Program-made: the position numbers and the translations under genes
Part shown: positions 13,884-21,735 of the stretch, one piece after another
Layout: each line of letters starts with the position of its first letter
How positions within the stretch are numbered: the stretch's first letter is position 1
Origin: a virus
Direction: 5' to 3' (one strand)
DNA: 29,273 nucleotides
Virus record (IMG/VR): IMGVR_UViG_3300028820_000037
Span: 1-29,273 of that record
Notes under the pieces: generated by a model
The model's database searches: none
Told to the model about the DNA's origin: nothing
What the model saw: the letters and a program-made list of their open reading frames with translations, nothing else

Positions 13884-13912
13884 TTGACAAACCGGGCCAG
13901 GCGCGGTATACT
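13884..13912 (+). promoter_or_regulatory. Sigma70-type promoter for the rightward gene at about 13.95-14.23 kb
   Basis: TTGACA at 13884-13889, a 17-base spacer, and TATACT at 13907-13912, with GACAAAC and GCGCGGTATA in common with the promoter at 2285-2313. It diverges from the replication operon promoter. Confidence 0.85.
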
Positions 13913-14018
13913 ACGAGCGTAATCGGTGTTTAGTTAAAGAAGGAGGTTATATCCGGAAACCAACGCGGACTGGGTTCGTCCAACAGACGCTCGTCTGCTG
14001 GAAGGAACCCACCTGCCG

Positions 14019-14234
14019 GTGGAACACCAGCCAGCGACGGCGGTCGCGTTGGTTTGGTTGATTGACGAGTGGGGTGTTGTTGAAGCCGCCATCAGCGACA
14101 CTCCCGACGGTTGGCGGGCGGACGTAACCCTCGTCATTGACCGCGAAACGTATCGCGGTCGCGGGCACGCAGCGACGCCCGCAGACGCAATACGAGCAGC
14201 AAAGCTCGATGTGTTTGACAAAGCCGCCAGCTAA
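14019..14234 (+). CDS. Small hypothetical protein (71 aa or longer), stand-alone accessory gene with unclear start
   Basis: The frame is open from 13941 to 14234. A perfect ribosome binding site (AGGAGG, 13941-13946) follows the promoter, but no ATG, GTG or TTG lies at the right distance. In-frame codons just after it read TTA TAT CCG GAA ACC. The first usual start codon in frame is GTG at 14019, used here. If translation began near 13950 the product would gain 22-23 residues (PETNADWVRPTDARLLEGTH...). The visible protein is beta-rich (LVWLIDEWGVVEAAI) with an alanine-rich final helix (TPADAIRAAKLDVFDKAA). Family not recognised. It has its own promoter and terminator, like the rightward genes near the left end. 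Confidence 0.65.
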   Translation: MEHQPATAVALVWLIDEWGVVEAAISDTPDGWRADVTLVIDRETYRGRGHAATPADAIRAAKLDVFDKAAS

Positions 14235-14252
14235 CCGTCCCCAACCTTTCCC

Positions 14253-14423
14253 TCAGCGCCCCGACGCAAGTCGGGGTGCGTTTTGTTGTTTGCGCTGCTT
14301 CCGGCGTCGTCCGACGCGACTTGACGCCAACACCGCCGCGCTCGCAAGTGCGACTTGCGCGGCGTCGGGATGCGCAAGCGCGAGCGCTGACACAGCAGCT
14401 AAGACGATTGTTTCTATTTTCAT
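14253..14423 (-). CDS. Small membrane protein of the lysis cluster (56 aa)
   Basis: This short gene starts at an ATG that overlaps the stop of the holin-like gene (ATGA) and is preceded by GGGAGG with seven bases of spacing. Residues 4-20 (ETIVLAAVSALALAHPD) and 21-36 (AAQVALASAAVLASS) are hydrophobic. The remaining 20 residues are strongly basic (RVGRRRKQRKQQ). One or two membrane spans with a positive tail suggest a second holin, an antiholin or another lysis accessory. This is supported by its position as the last gene after endolysin and holin. The exact role is not provable from the sequence. Confidence 0.7.
   Translation of the reverse strand: MKIETIVLAAVSALALAHPDAAQVALASAAVLASSRVGRRRKQRKQQNAPRLASGR
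14256..14284 (+). terminator. Rho-independent terminator of the rightward gene ending at 14234
   Basis: A CCCCGAC / GTCGGGG stem (14259-14265 and 14270-14276), extendable by outer GC pairs, with a GCAA tetraloop and TTTT at 14281-14284. It lies inside the end of the opposing small gene 14253-14423. On the minus strand no T-run follows, so it should act rightward only. Confidence 0.85.
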
Positions 14424-14749
14424 TTTTTCCTCCCGCCAAACTTTTTCATCAGTTCGTCAAGAAAAAGTGGTAAAAGTACCGGCGCGATAATTCCGGCGGC
14501 GAACGGAACAAAGCCGGAATATCCAACAATCACCCCCGCGCCCGCCCCAACCAACACGCGCCCCAACGCGCCGAGCTCGATACTGTGTTCATCTTCGTCG
14601 TAACGCGGTAAAAATACCTCACCCTCGTTGCTGGCCAGGTACGCCGTCAACGCGCCGACTGCGCCCGCCAGCGCGTTGAGCAGATAATCAACAAACGTCA
14701 GATGTTGATGACCAGCAAAGAGAAACTGAACAATATCTATTAGTTCCAT
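14420..14749 (-). CDS. Putative holin (109 aa)
   Basis: The ATG at 14749 lies inside the end of the endolysin gene with GGAGG seven bases upstream. A longer frame to 14911 overlaps the endolysin and is rejected. Hydrophobic segments lie at about residues 20-40 (VDYLLNALAGAVGALTAYLA) and 62-97 (VLVGAGAGVIVGYSGF, then FAAGIIAPVLLPLFL), giving two or three spans. The C-terminus is positive (KKFGGRKK). This is the usual build of a phage holin, which forms the membrane lesion that releases the endolysin. Holins are too diverse to name a family from this. Confidence 0.75.
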   Translation of the reverse strand: MELIDIVQFLFAGHQHLTFVDYLLNALAGAVGALTAYLASNEGEVFLPRYDEDEHSIELGALGRVLVGAGAGVIVGYSGFVPFAAGIIAPVLLPLFLDELMKKFGGRKK

Positions 14750-15228
14750 CCTTTCGCCTCCATCGCTTGCCACATCCGAATAAGTCGCAACACCGTATCC
14801 GCGTACCGGCGCGGGTTGTTCCCGTCGCTGCTCGGCGCGTAGCGCTGGAGAATTTCGCGCAGCGTACACACTTTCCAGCACTGGCAGTACACAACACTGA
14901 GCAGCTCGCACCAGTCTTCAACACTTGCGGCCCAGTTCGCATAGACCGCGAACGGGTGGTGGGTTCGTCTGATCATCCGTTTCCCCCACCGCAGATTACC
15001 CCAGTTTTTCGTCTCAACCGCGATACCTTTCCGCCCGAAGCTGCTCTCGTGCGCGAAAAACGCAAGCGCGATGCCGCGATCTGCGCGCCAGCGCTCCAAA
15101 ATTGACAAAATCGTATTTACTTCCGCGTAGGCGGGGCTTTTCGCTCGTTCTAAAACAATACGGAAAGTTTCCGTTGAAATACTATCCCCATTATTAAACA
15201 AAGTCGGGTTATCGTTTAATATACGCAT
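14740..15228 (-). CDS. Endolysin, lysozyme/glucosaminidase-like (162 aa)
   Basis: The ATG follows AAGGAGGG. The core FFAHESSFGRKG (58-69) followed by TKNWGNLR (73-80) resembles the glucosaminidase and lysozyme-like superfamily, in which the Glu after Ala-His (Glu61) is catalytic and the N-x-GN-x-R segment lines the active site. RYADTVLRLIRMW near the end is also typical of these muramidases and glucosaminidases. No signal peptide or separate wall-binding domain is seen, so export would depend on the holin gene, which overlaps this one by 10 bases. It would cut the glycan strands of peptidoglycan. Confidence 0.85.
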   Translation of the reverse strand: MRILNDNPTLFNNGDSISTETFRIVLERAKSPAYAEVNTILSILERWRADRGIALAFFAHESSFGRKGIAVETKNWGNLRWGKRMIRRTHHPFAVYANWAASVEDWCELLSVVYCQCWKVCTLREILQRYAPSSDGNNPRRYADTVLRLIRMWQAMEAKGWN

Positions 15229-16131
15229 TTATCCCTCCTTTCCGCAAAGCGGGCTAAACCAAATACACTCTTTTTGTTGTTGTGGCAGCCAACCCGCTTG
15301 TTTCCAAAAATACCGCTCCCAACTTTGTGGAAACATCGCGTCTGCTTCTTTGGTGAAATACCCGCAAACCGCGATGCGTAAATGTTGTCTTTCGCCATTC
15401 GCGACGGCCCAGCGTGCTGCGCGATCCCACACATCCGCGCTTTCGGTGAAATAGGTAACATCTCGTTTCATTGAAGTATACGGTGGATCGAGTAAAATAC
15501 CAATTGTGCCATTTCGCGGGTTTGTAACAAAACTGTTTAAGATTGCTTCAAAATCATTCCACATAATCGTAACGTTTTTTAACCGCGCCGCCAGCGCGTT
15601 GAGATATTCAGAAACTTTCCCTTCTTTCACCAAACGCGCTAAAAACGAACCCGGGAAGTTCGTTCCGTACCTTTTAATCCCGTCTTTCACCCCGAACACC
15701 AACTTTCCGTCTTTTACACCCCACGCGCCGCGATCTGGCGCGGCTAACGTTATTTTGTACGCCATCAGATACGCCCAGCGCGCCGCTGTTTTCGCATCAA
15801 AATAATCTGGGTCAGCGCCTAACCGCGCCGCCAGCTCTGATAAATGATACTTTTGAAAGATTCCCGCCGCCATAATTTCCAATTCCGCAGCGGGAAAGTC
15901 TAAATACCGCGCAACCTCATCCGGCGCTTCGCGAACTGCGCGTAAATAGTTCACAACATAACCATCTGCATCGTTGACAACTTCGTATTTCGCTGGTTCA
16001 GACGCTAAAATCCAAGCTGACGAGCCGGTGAAAGCGTCGATTCTCATATCTACACTACCAAATCGCTGGTTGATCACCGGTACAACTCGCCGTTTTCCGC
16101 CTGGATAACGAAAAATCTGCTTTAGTGTCAT
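15229..16131 (-). CDS. dam: DNA adenine N6-methyltransferase, Dam/D12 class (300 aa)
   Basis: The ATG follows GGAGG that overlaps the end of the upstream gene. RYPGGKRR (8-15) is the S-adenosylmethionine motif of the D12 class, in the usual place at the N-terminus. NDADGYVVNYLRAV (53-66) is the second conserved region and LLDPPYTS (213-220) the catalytic DPPY motif. Length (300 aa) is normal. Such enzymes methylate adenine, often in GATC, and phages use them to evade restriction. The recognition site cannot be read from the protein. It lies between the tail-tip and endolysin genes, an unusual place, in a visibly more A+T-rich stretch than the head genes. No partner restriction enzyme is present. 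Confidence 0.93.
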   Translation of the reverse strand: MTLKQIFRYPGGKRRVVPVINQRFGSVDMRIDAFTGSSAWILASEPAKYEVVNDADGYVVNYLRAVREAPDEVARYLDFPAAELEIMAAGIFQKYHLSELAARLGADPDYFDAKTAARWAYLMAYKITLAAPDRGAWGVKDGKLVFGVKDGIKRYGTNFPGSFLARLVKEGKVSEYLNALAARLKNVTIMWNDFEAILNSFVTNPRNGTIGILLDPPYTSMKRDVTYFTESADVWDRAARWAVANGERQHLRIAVCGYFTKEADAMFPQSWERYFWKQAGWLPQQQKECIWFSPLCGKEG

Positions 16132-16132
16132 T

Positions 16133-17575
16133 TTACAACCTCCTAAACAGCGCCAACGCGTCGCTTGGTGCGTTTTCTACTGTATACGTTGTACGTTCTT
16201 TTGTGATGACGCGAGAGACAATTGGTAATTTTGCGAAACTATAAAGAGAACTTGCTAAATCACCAACATCAGCGGCCCAATTTGGCACAAACGCGCCGTT
16301 CGCGGTACGAAGTTCATATCTACTATTATCGAGATCGACGGAATATGCAGCTTCTTTTGTTTTGTAGATTGTTTCTAATCTATTTAAATACACATCAGTC
16401 GCCTCTTTGAACGGGAACTCTCCTTCTTCTTTGAACCGCGTTGTCAACATTCTTTTACTTTCAACAACTGTGTTTTGTTTTACCGCTGTTGTGTGTGTAA
16501 TTCGCGCCCCTTTGAACGTCGCGAAAAACCGACCTGGTGTTTGTGAAATATTATCAATCCGTTGACTTACCGGAAGAAGCCACACAAAAGGTGGTTCTGT
16601 GTTGTAAAAATGAATAGTTGTTTTGGTAGTATCTCTAATAAATCGCTTTCGTAAATATTTCGCCGGTTGTGTCGCGAAAAGGTCGGAAAGGACAACGTTT
16701 GGTTTTGCGATACTTGTAGAAAGTGTTGTTGAACTTGAAACTTTACAAACCCCGCCACGAACACTAAACGCATTTGTTAATTTTGCAACATCAAGTGTTG
16801 TTTCGTTGATACCCGCGAAAAACGAAACACTTGTTGAACCCGCAGTTGTCTCGTTGCCAGCCGCCGCGATACCGACGACCCAGCCGTAACAACTTCCCGC
16901 CGTGCTTATAAACGGAAGCCCTCCCCCATCAAATAAAGTAACCGTTCCGCATTGAAGCGCGGTAGAGTCGTTTTGTGGTATATTAACAATTGGCGCAACC
17001 CACACACCGGACGAAAGACCAGAAAATACAAAGTTTGAAAACCAAATCGTTTGATTTCCGGTACCGATCCAAAAATATCGCTCCGGCTGTTCAAAGATAT
17101 ACGCAATAAAGAATAACCGTGAATTGTTTATTGTAAACGTTGTTTTTGTTTTTATCTCAATAAGACCGTTTGTATTTTGAAAATCCCACAAATCAGACCT
17201 TGATGAGAAGCCGGTTCCAGGCAAATCGTTAACACCTAAAACTTGCCACTTGCTCGTATAACTATCATTCAACACCGCAGAAATCCGCGCTTCGCGCTGA
17301 AGCGCGCCAAATCCTAACGCTTCAATAATCAATTCCCCGTCTTTTGTTTCCTCAATCCGCTCAATCTGCCCCCGCCAAACTGTCTGTGATAGATTCGTAC
17401 AATAAACGCTTAGATCGTCGCCGACTTGAAAAGAAATTGCTTGTTTTGCCAAAATTGGCGAAAGTACAATTCTACCCTCTTCATCTCCATCAAGAGATGA
17501 AGAAAACGTAAAATCGCGGGCGTATTGAAGCGGAATCGCGATGTTTGAATGAGGTCGAGATAGCGCAATCAGCAT
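16133..17575 (-). CDS. Tail-tip / baseplate hub-like protein (480 aa)
   Basis: The ATG follows AGGAG, which overlaps the stop region of the upstream tail gene. Residues 40-100 (FQVGDDLSVYCTNLSQ, VWRGQIERIEETKDGELIIEA) resemble the beta-barrel start of tail hub proteins of the gp27/Tal type, where VGD-V-V-FRG-I--I patterns recur. The middle is Ser/Thr/Gly-rich and beta-like, possibly exposed. The C-terminal 130 residues contain a further structured part. It is the second gene after the tape measure, where the hub or tail-associated protein is expected in siphoviruses. It may carry receptor binding. Codon use is richer in A/T than in the head genes. Confidence 0.75.
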   Translation of the reverse strand: MLIALSRPHSNIAIPLQYARDFTFSSSLDGDEEGRIVLSPILAKQAISFQVGDDLSVYCTNLSQTVWRGQIERIEETKDGELIIEALGFGALQREARISAVLNDSYTSKWQVLGVNDLPGTGFSSRSDLWDFQNTNGLIEIKTKTTFTINNSRLFFIAYIFEQPERYFWIGTGNQTIWFSNFVFSGLSSGVWVAPIVNIPQNDSTALQCGTVTLFDGGGLPFISTAGSCYGWVVGIAAAGNETTAGSTSVSFFAGINETTLDVAKLTNAFSVRGGVCKVSSSTTLSTSIAKPNVVLSDLFATQPAKYLRKRFIRDTTKTTIHFYNTEPPFVWLLPVSQRIDNISQTPGRFFATFKGARITHTTAVKQNTVVESKRMLTTRFKEEGEFPFKEATDVYLNRLETIYKTKEAAYSVDLDNSRYELRTANGAFVPNWAADVGDLASSLYSFAKLPIVSRVITKERTTYTVENAPSDALALFRRL

Positions 17576-17583
17576 ACAAACTC

Positions 17584-18801
17584 CTACAGAAATGATGCTG
17601 GTTCAATACGTCGCGAAGTAATAACGACAGAAGCACTGAGATTCACAATTGACGGAATCATCATCCCGCTGAAAACGGACAAATATTTACCGGTGATAAA
17701 CCCGGCCGGGCCGCGTAGTTCGCCTCCCGCCGAACCTGACGCGAACAACGCTAATACATTTTCAGTTGCTGGATTGTTCGCGAAGAATCTTGATAGATTC
17801 GTTGCATTCGCGTTGTACACAAAAACACCGTCTGAAGGTATAAAAATGAGAGGTGAAACATACGTATTTGCGGGTGCGTTGGTGATTTGGATCGTTACTG
17901 TTGTCGTTGAGTATGCTCTTACGTAAATACCCGCCTTAATAAATGAGTGTGAAAAATCAACGATGCCTGTTATCGCTGGTTGACCGGCCCAACTAATTGT
18001 GTAAAGTACATCAGACGTTGGTGCGGATGGTAAATATACTTCAAAAAAGAGGTTAAAAACGTCAATAGGTACTTCAGAATATACCAAAGAATACGTAATT
18101 GTTCCGTTTCCGCTCGCAGTGAAGCGAGCGCGTTGGAGTGTTGTATCGCCCGCGTCGAAACTTTCTAAAACGAGATTACTACTTACAGAAGACGGGCTTT
18201 TGCGGTACATTCTACTCGTTGCTGTTGAACTTTCGCGCGTTTCAAACACAAATAGCGCATTGCGAAGCCCGCTGCTGTTGCTGATCGTTGTATCAACATT
18301 GTGAATCGCGAGTGATGTATCGTTGATGTTCGTAAGTGTTATTGTTCGTAACTCATACGCTTTGAGCGACGCGATTGTTTGTGAAACAGAAGAAGACGCC
18401 GCGAACGGCCCCAACAGCGTTCCGTTAACGCGGACTCTGGCGATGACACCGGTTGCGGTTGCTTCAATCGAAGATAGAGAGATAGAAGTGTTTGTTAATG
18501 TCGAACGAAGTGATGCGTTTCCAGCTTCATCTTCCACTTCAACCACCGCGCCGCCCGGCACATTCAGACGGGGGGCTATACGTCGCTGTGCGTTGATGTA
18601 CACATCGCGTGTGAGGGTATTAATCGCGTTGAGCGCGAGTTGGCGCGTTGGGCGGATAAATGCAAGTTCGACAGAGAACGGTTGCGGGCCGGACAAATCA
18701 TCTACCCGAAACCCACTACCGACCGCGTCGAGAGCGGTTGCATCAACAACGATATTTGTCGAATTATCAAAAACAATAGAACCAATCCGCTTTACGCGCA
18801 T
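17584..18801 (-). CDS. Distal tail / tail-tip protein (405 aa)
   Basis: The ATG follows GGAGGG and the gene comes directly after the tape measure, the usual place of the distal tail protein. The first 110 residues (IGSIVFDNSTNIVV, FSVELAFI, LNAINTLTRDVYIN) have the mixed beta pattern expected of a Dit-like ring protein. The rest is beta-rich and high in Ser, Thr and Asn, like carbohydrate-binding or receptor-contacting tail domains. No enzyme motif is visible. I infer the role from gene order and composition, and the family is not certain. Confidence 0.7.
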   Translation of the reverse strand: MRVKRIGSIVFDNSTNIVVDATALDAVGSGFRVDDLSGPQPFSVELAFIRPTRQLALNAINTLTRDVYINAQRRIAPRLNVPGGAVVEVEDEAGNASLRSTLTNTSISLSSIEATATGVIARVRVNGTLLGPFAASSSVSQTIASLKAYELRTITLTNINDTSLAIHNVDTTISNSSGLRNALFVFETRESSTATSRMYRKSPSSVSSNLVLESFDAGDTTLQRARFTASGNGTITYSLVYSEVPIDVFNLFFEVYLPSAPTSDVLYTISWAGQPAITGIVDFSHSFIKAGIYVRAYSTTTVTIQITNAPANTYVSPLIFIPSDGVFVYNANATNLSRFFANNPATENVLALFASGSAGGELRGPAGFITGKYLSVFSGMMIPSIVNLSASVVITSRRIEPASFL

Positions 18802-18802
18802 T

Positions 18803-21067
18803 TTACACCCTCCCCAACCGCGCTAAGCGCGTTAAACTGTTAATTTCATCTCGCACCATCTGCGCAACCCGTCGCTCATCCATCCCCGCCGCCGCGTTGA
18901 CCGTAATCCCTCCAACATTAACCGTTGTCGCGCTGCCCACCTGCTGTACCGCGTCTCGCGTCAGCAACGGGAGTGGTGTGAGACCTTTAGCGAGACCGGC
19001 CACAATCCCTTGACCGAGCGGGATACCGACCTCTTTCGCCGCGACGCGGGACGGTGATTGAATACCCAGCGCGGATTTTGCTGCGTTAAGCGCCGACCAA
19101 GCCGCATCTGCCGCAGCCCGCGCCAGTCTGCTCGCCGCTTGCGAAACACCGCTCGTAATTCCGTCAATCAGCGCCGCGCCGAGCTGGGCCGCGCCAGAAA
19201 TCGCTGATCGAAACGCGCTCTCTAAGCGCGGATACAGCGAATTGAACAGTTCAGACAATGTCTGCATCAGATTTTGCGCTGATGCAATGATTGCATTCCA
19301 GACTGCAATCGCGATATTCTTAATCGCTTCCCAAGCCCCGCTCCAGTCGCCTCGCAGTGCGGCAGTTGCAGCGTTGAACAAATTGCGTACTACTGTCAGT
19401 GCTGTTTCAGTAGCAATCTTGATCGAGTTCCACGCGAATTGCGCAATTGTTACAATCTCATTTCCGAAATTGCTCCAAATCCACTTTACTGCTGAAACCA
19501 GCGCGCTAATCACAGCTTGAATAAACTGCGCCGCAGCGGTGATAACGCTCATTATTCCACTCCAAGTACTTTTCACAAATGAAAGAATCTCTGTGTTGTG
19601 ATTATTCCAAATCTGCAATACGAACGAAGTAATAAATTGCACTAATTGTTGAATTACCGACAGCGCAGTTTGCACTGTTGATTGTATCGCGGCCCAAGCC
19701 GACGAGGTTGACGGCCCCAGCTCCTCGCTCAGTGCGCTCCAAGTTGACCAGATGAACGCCGCCGCGCTTGCAATCGTTTGTTGCAACCCTTCTGTTGTCA
19801 CCCCGACCAAACCGATCTGCGCCGCCAGCGCCGACAGCGGATCAGAAGACGAGATAATAGAAGACGCCCACGCGGTGAAGGTGTTAATCCCGCTCGCGGT
19901 AGAGGTCACAAGTTGTGTTAAGTATGGAAGCAGCGCACTACCAAGCGTAATTTGCAGTGTTTCCAACGCGGCGTTGAACTGCTCAACAGCGAACTGATAC
20001 CCTTGCTGCATCGTTGCTGCCGCAGCAGCCGCGCCGCCAGCCTCATTCATCGCCTGCCCCATCGCGTTGTAACCGGCAGCGCCGGCCTCCGCGATTGCTG
20101 CTGCCGCTCGTATCGCGTCTGATCCAAAAATTGTATTAAAAGCTAAGAACTTTTGTTCTTCACTTAAATCTTTCGTTGCTTCGTACAACAACTGCGCCGC
20201 AGCTTCCATCCCGATAAAGCTGCCTTGCGCGTCGAAAAACTTTGATTTCCCGTCAGCCGTCGCGAGGCCCAGCTCGATCATCATCTGCGTCGCGTCTTTG
20301 GTGGTGGGGATCAAGCGTTGTAAAAATGTTTTGAGCGACGTTCCGGCGTCGGCAGCGCTGCTGAAGGATGGCGCAATCAGCGCCATCGTCTGCACTGTTT
20401 CTGCGAACGTTAAACCAGCGACGCGAGCGCTACCGCCGACGTTCGCGAGACCGAGCGCCAGCTCCTCGACGTTGACCGTACTCGCGTTCGCTGCCGACGC
20501 GAGCAGATCAGCAACTTCCGCTGCTGTGACGCCCGTTGCGCCCCACACCCCCAACTGCTTCGCAACAATCTCTGCCGCGTTCGCCAGCTCTAACCGCGCT
20601 GCCGCAGCCAGCGCCAGCGTCGCGTCTGTCGCCTCCCCCATCACCAGCTCAACCGCGACGCCGCCTTTCGCCAGCTCCGTCATCGCCTCCAGCGCTTGTT
20701 GTGCGCTGAATTGCGTTGACGATCCTAACTCTAACGCTTTTGCTTTGACATCATCGAACGAAACACCTGTCCGCTCCAGCGCGCTACCCGCAACCGCTTG
20801 AAACGCGAACAGCGCGCTTTCAAAGTTCGCAGCGACGTTGACGCTTGAGCGCAGTTGATCTGCTAGCGCTGCAATCCCCGCACCAGCAAGATTGACCGCC
20901 GCAACGCCGATTTGCCGTAGCGCGCCGACTGCAATCTGCTCCAGCGCGCCAAACGCGCCGCGCTGGGCTTCAACCGTCCGGCCCAGCTCGCGGACGCTAC
21001 TCGCTGCTTTTTCGATCACCGCGCTCGCGGCATCAACTGCGCTCAGTTTGATAACAACGTCGCTCAT
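18803..21067 (-). CDS. Tape measure protein, TP901-like (754 aa)
   Basis: This is the longest gene of the structural operon after the primase-helicase. Residues 1-70 are helical, with SAVDAASAVIEKAASSVREL. Residues 85-390 form the conserved tape-measure domain, seen as FESALFAFQAVAG, SSTQFSAQQALEAMTELAKGG, LANVGGSARVAGLTFAETVQ and TSLKTFLQRL. Repeated Trp-rich hydrophobic stretches follow (AAQFIQAVISALVSAVKWIW). The C-terminus has the usual ALGIQSPS and VGIPLGQGIVAGLAKG segments of this family. At roughly 1.5 angstroms per residue it predicts a tail near 110 nm. The start overlaps the frameshifted chaperone stop (ATGA). The ribosome binding site is weak, suggesting coupling. Confidence 0.95.
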   Translation of the reverse strand: MSDVVIKLSAVDAASAVIEKAASSVRELGRTVEAQRGAFGALEQIAVGALRQIGVAAVNLAGAGIAALADQLRSSVNVAANFESALFAFQAVAGSALERTGVSFDDVKAKALELGSSTQFSAQQALEAMTELAKGGVAVELVMGEATDATLALAAAARLELANAAEIVAKQLGVWGATGVTAAEVADLLASAANASTVNVEELALGLANVGGSARVAGLTFAETVQTMALIAPSFSSAADAGTSLKTFLQRLIPTTKDATQMMIELGLATADGKSKFFDAQGSFIGMEAAAQLLYEATKDLSEEQKFLAFNTIFGSDAIRAAAAIAEAGAAGYNAMGQAMNEAGGAAAAAATMQQGYQFAVEQFNAALETLQITLGSALLPYLTQLVTSTASGINTFTAWASSIISSSDPLSALAAQIGLVGVTTEGLQQTIASAAAFIWSTWSALSEELGPSTSSAWAAIQSTVQTALSVIQQLVQFITSFVLQIWNNHNTEILSFVKSTWSGIMSVITAAAQFIQAVISALVSAVKWIWSNFGNEIVTIAQFAWNSIKIATETALTVVRNLFNAATAALRGDWSGAWEAIKNIAIAVWNAIIASAQNLMQTLSELFNSLYPRLESAFRSAISGAAQLGAALIDGITSGVSQAASRLARAAADAAWSALNAAKSALGIQSPSRVAAKEVGIPLGQGIVAGLAKGLTPLPLLTRDAVQQVGSATTVNVGGITVNAAAGMDERRVAQMVRDEINSLTRLARLGRV

Positions 21068-21725
21068 CTACGTTTCTTTCGCTGATGTTCTGCGATAACA
21101 TTCTGATAGTGTCGCTCAGCGCGCAGCGCTGCTAAGTGTTGCGCGACGCGCAGCAACGATTGACGATCAAGCTCGTCTGGTGTGCAGTGATAGACATCGC
21201 GACACAGCACTAATTCAGTGTACGCAGCGGGCAGTGGCGCTAAGCCAAACAGACCGAGCGCCGTTGCCCGCGCTATTCGTTTCCCTCCGCACCCACTACG
21301 TCGAAAATCTTTTTGAGTAGTAGCGCGGCTGCGGCATACGGTTCGTTGAGAATATCTTCACCGTATGCTTTCACCAGCAGCGTTTGCGCGACTGGTGAAA
21401 ATGCGATCTTTCGCTCGCTCTCGTCAAGAAACTGATGATATTCACCAATCGTAATCCGCGAAACGTCCGGCACCAACCCCTCAACCCGCGACCGCAATAC
21501 CTCGTCAGGCTCGAAAATCTGCGGGAGAATGCGCTCGTAAACACTCTTCAGTGCGCGGATCGGGAACTGATCCGCTTGATCCCCAATCGCCTTTCGCACC
21601 AACCGCGCCACCACCGGCGCGGTTAGTTCGCGGTTGAGGACGGTTGCAGCGTCGCGGATCGTCAGCGCGCTGCGGTCAACGCGGATGGCGTCAATGTCGT
21701 ATATCTCTGCCGGTATCTTCTTCAT
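21064..21725 (-). CDS. Tail assembly chaperone, -1 frameshift product (gpGT-like, about 220 aa)
   Basis: The frame downstream of gene 21273-21725 is open for 71 codons to a TGA overlapping the tape measure ATG, but has no start of its own. A -1 slip on GGGAAAC (21285-21279) within the codons GGA AAC joins the two: 149 residues of the first protein, then RIARATALGLFGLAPL... ending in a basic tail (EHQRKKRR). The order tail tube, gpG-like, frameshift, tape measure is the lambda G/GT arrangement, and the slippery site differs from lambda's GGGAAAG in one base. Such fusions hold the tape measure during tail assembly. An AGCGC / GCGCT stem lies about six bases after the slip site. Confidence 0.85.
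21273..21725 (-). CDS. Tail assembly chaperone, unshifted product (gpG-like, 150 aa)
   Basis: The ATG follows GGAGGT. The protein is mostly helical, with a short N-terminal strand segment (IPAEIYDIDAIRVDRSALTI). Its place between the tail tube gene and the tape measure gene, together with the frameshift site two codons before its stop, identifies it as the short form of the tail assembly chaperone. The name rests on gene order and frameshift rather than on recognised sequence. Confidence 0.85.
   Translation of the reverse strand: MKKIPAEIYDIDAIRVDRSALTIRDAATVLNRELTAPVVARLVRKAIGDQADQFPIRALKSVYERILPQIFEPDEVLRSRVEGLVPDVSRITIGEYHQFLDESERKIAFSPVAQTLLVKAYGEDILNEPYAAAALLLKKIFDVVGAEGNE
21279..21285 (-). 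promoter_or_regulatory. Programmed -1 ribosomal frameshift site GGGAAAC
   Basis: The heptamer is in the required phase: last G of GAG, then GGA AAC, of the form X XXY YYZ. Stop codon TAG follows one codon later in frame 0, while the -1 frame stays open for 71 codons. A possible stem AGCGC / GCGCT with an eight-base loop follows a few bases downstream and could stimulate slipping. Confidence 0.85.
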
Positions 21726-21735
21726 CTCTTACCTC

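Noticed and set aside
14134-14439. 101-codon open frame on the minus strand in the lysis region
   Set aside because: The neighbouring frame 14253-14423 has the ribosome binding site and the ATGA overlap. This one has an Arg/Ala-rich shadow composition and runs into the opposing accessory gene.
20298-20801. 167-codon open frame on the plus strand inside the tape measure gene
   Set aside because: The Ala/Ser-rich product mirrors the codon pattern of the tape measure and has no start signals.
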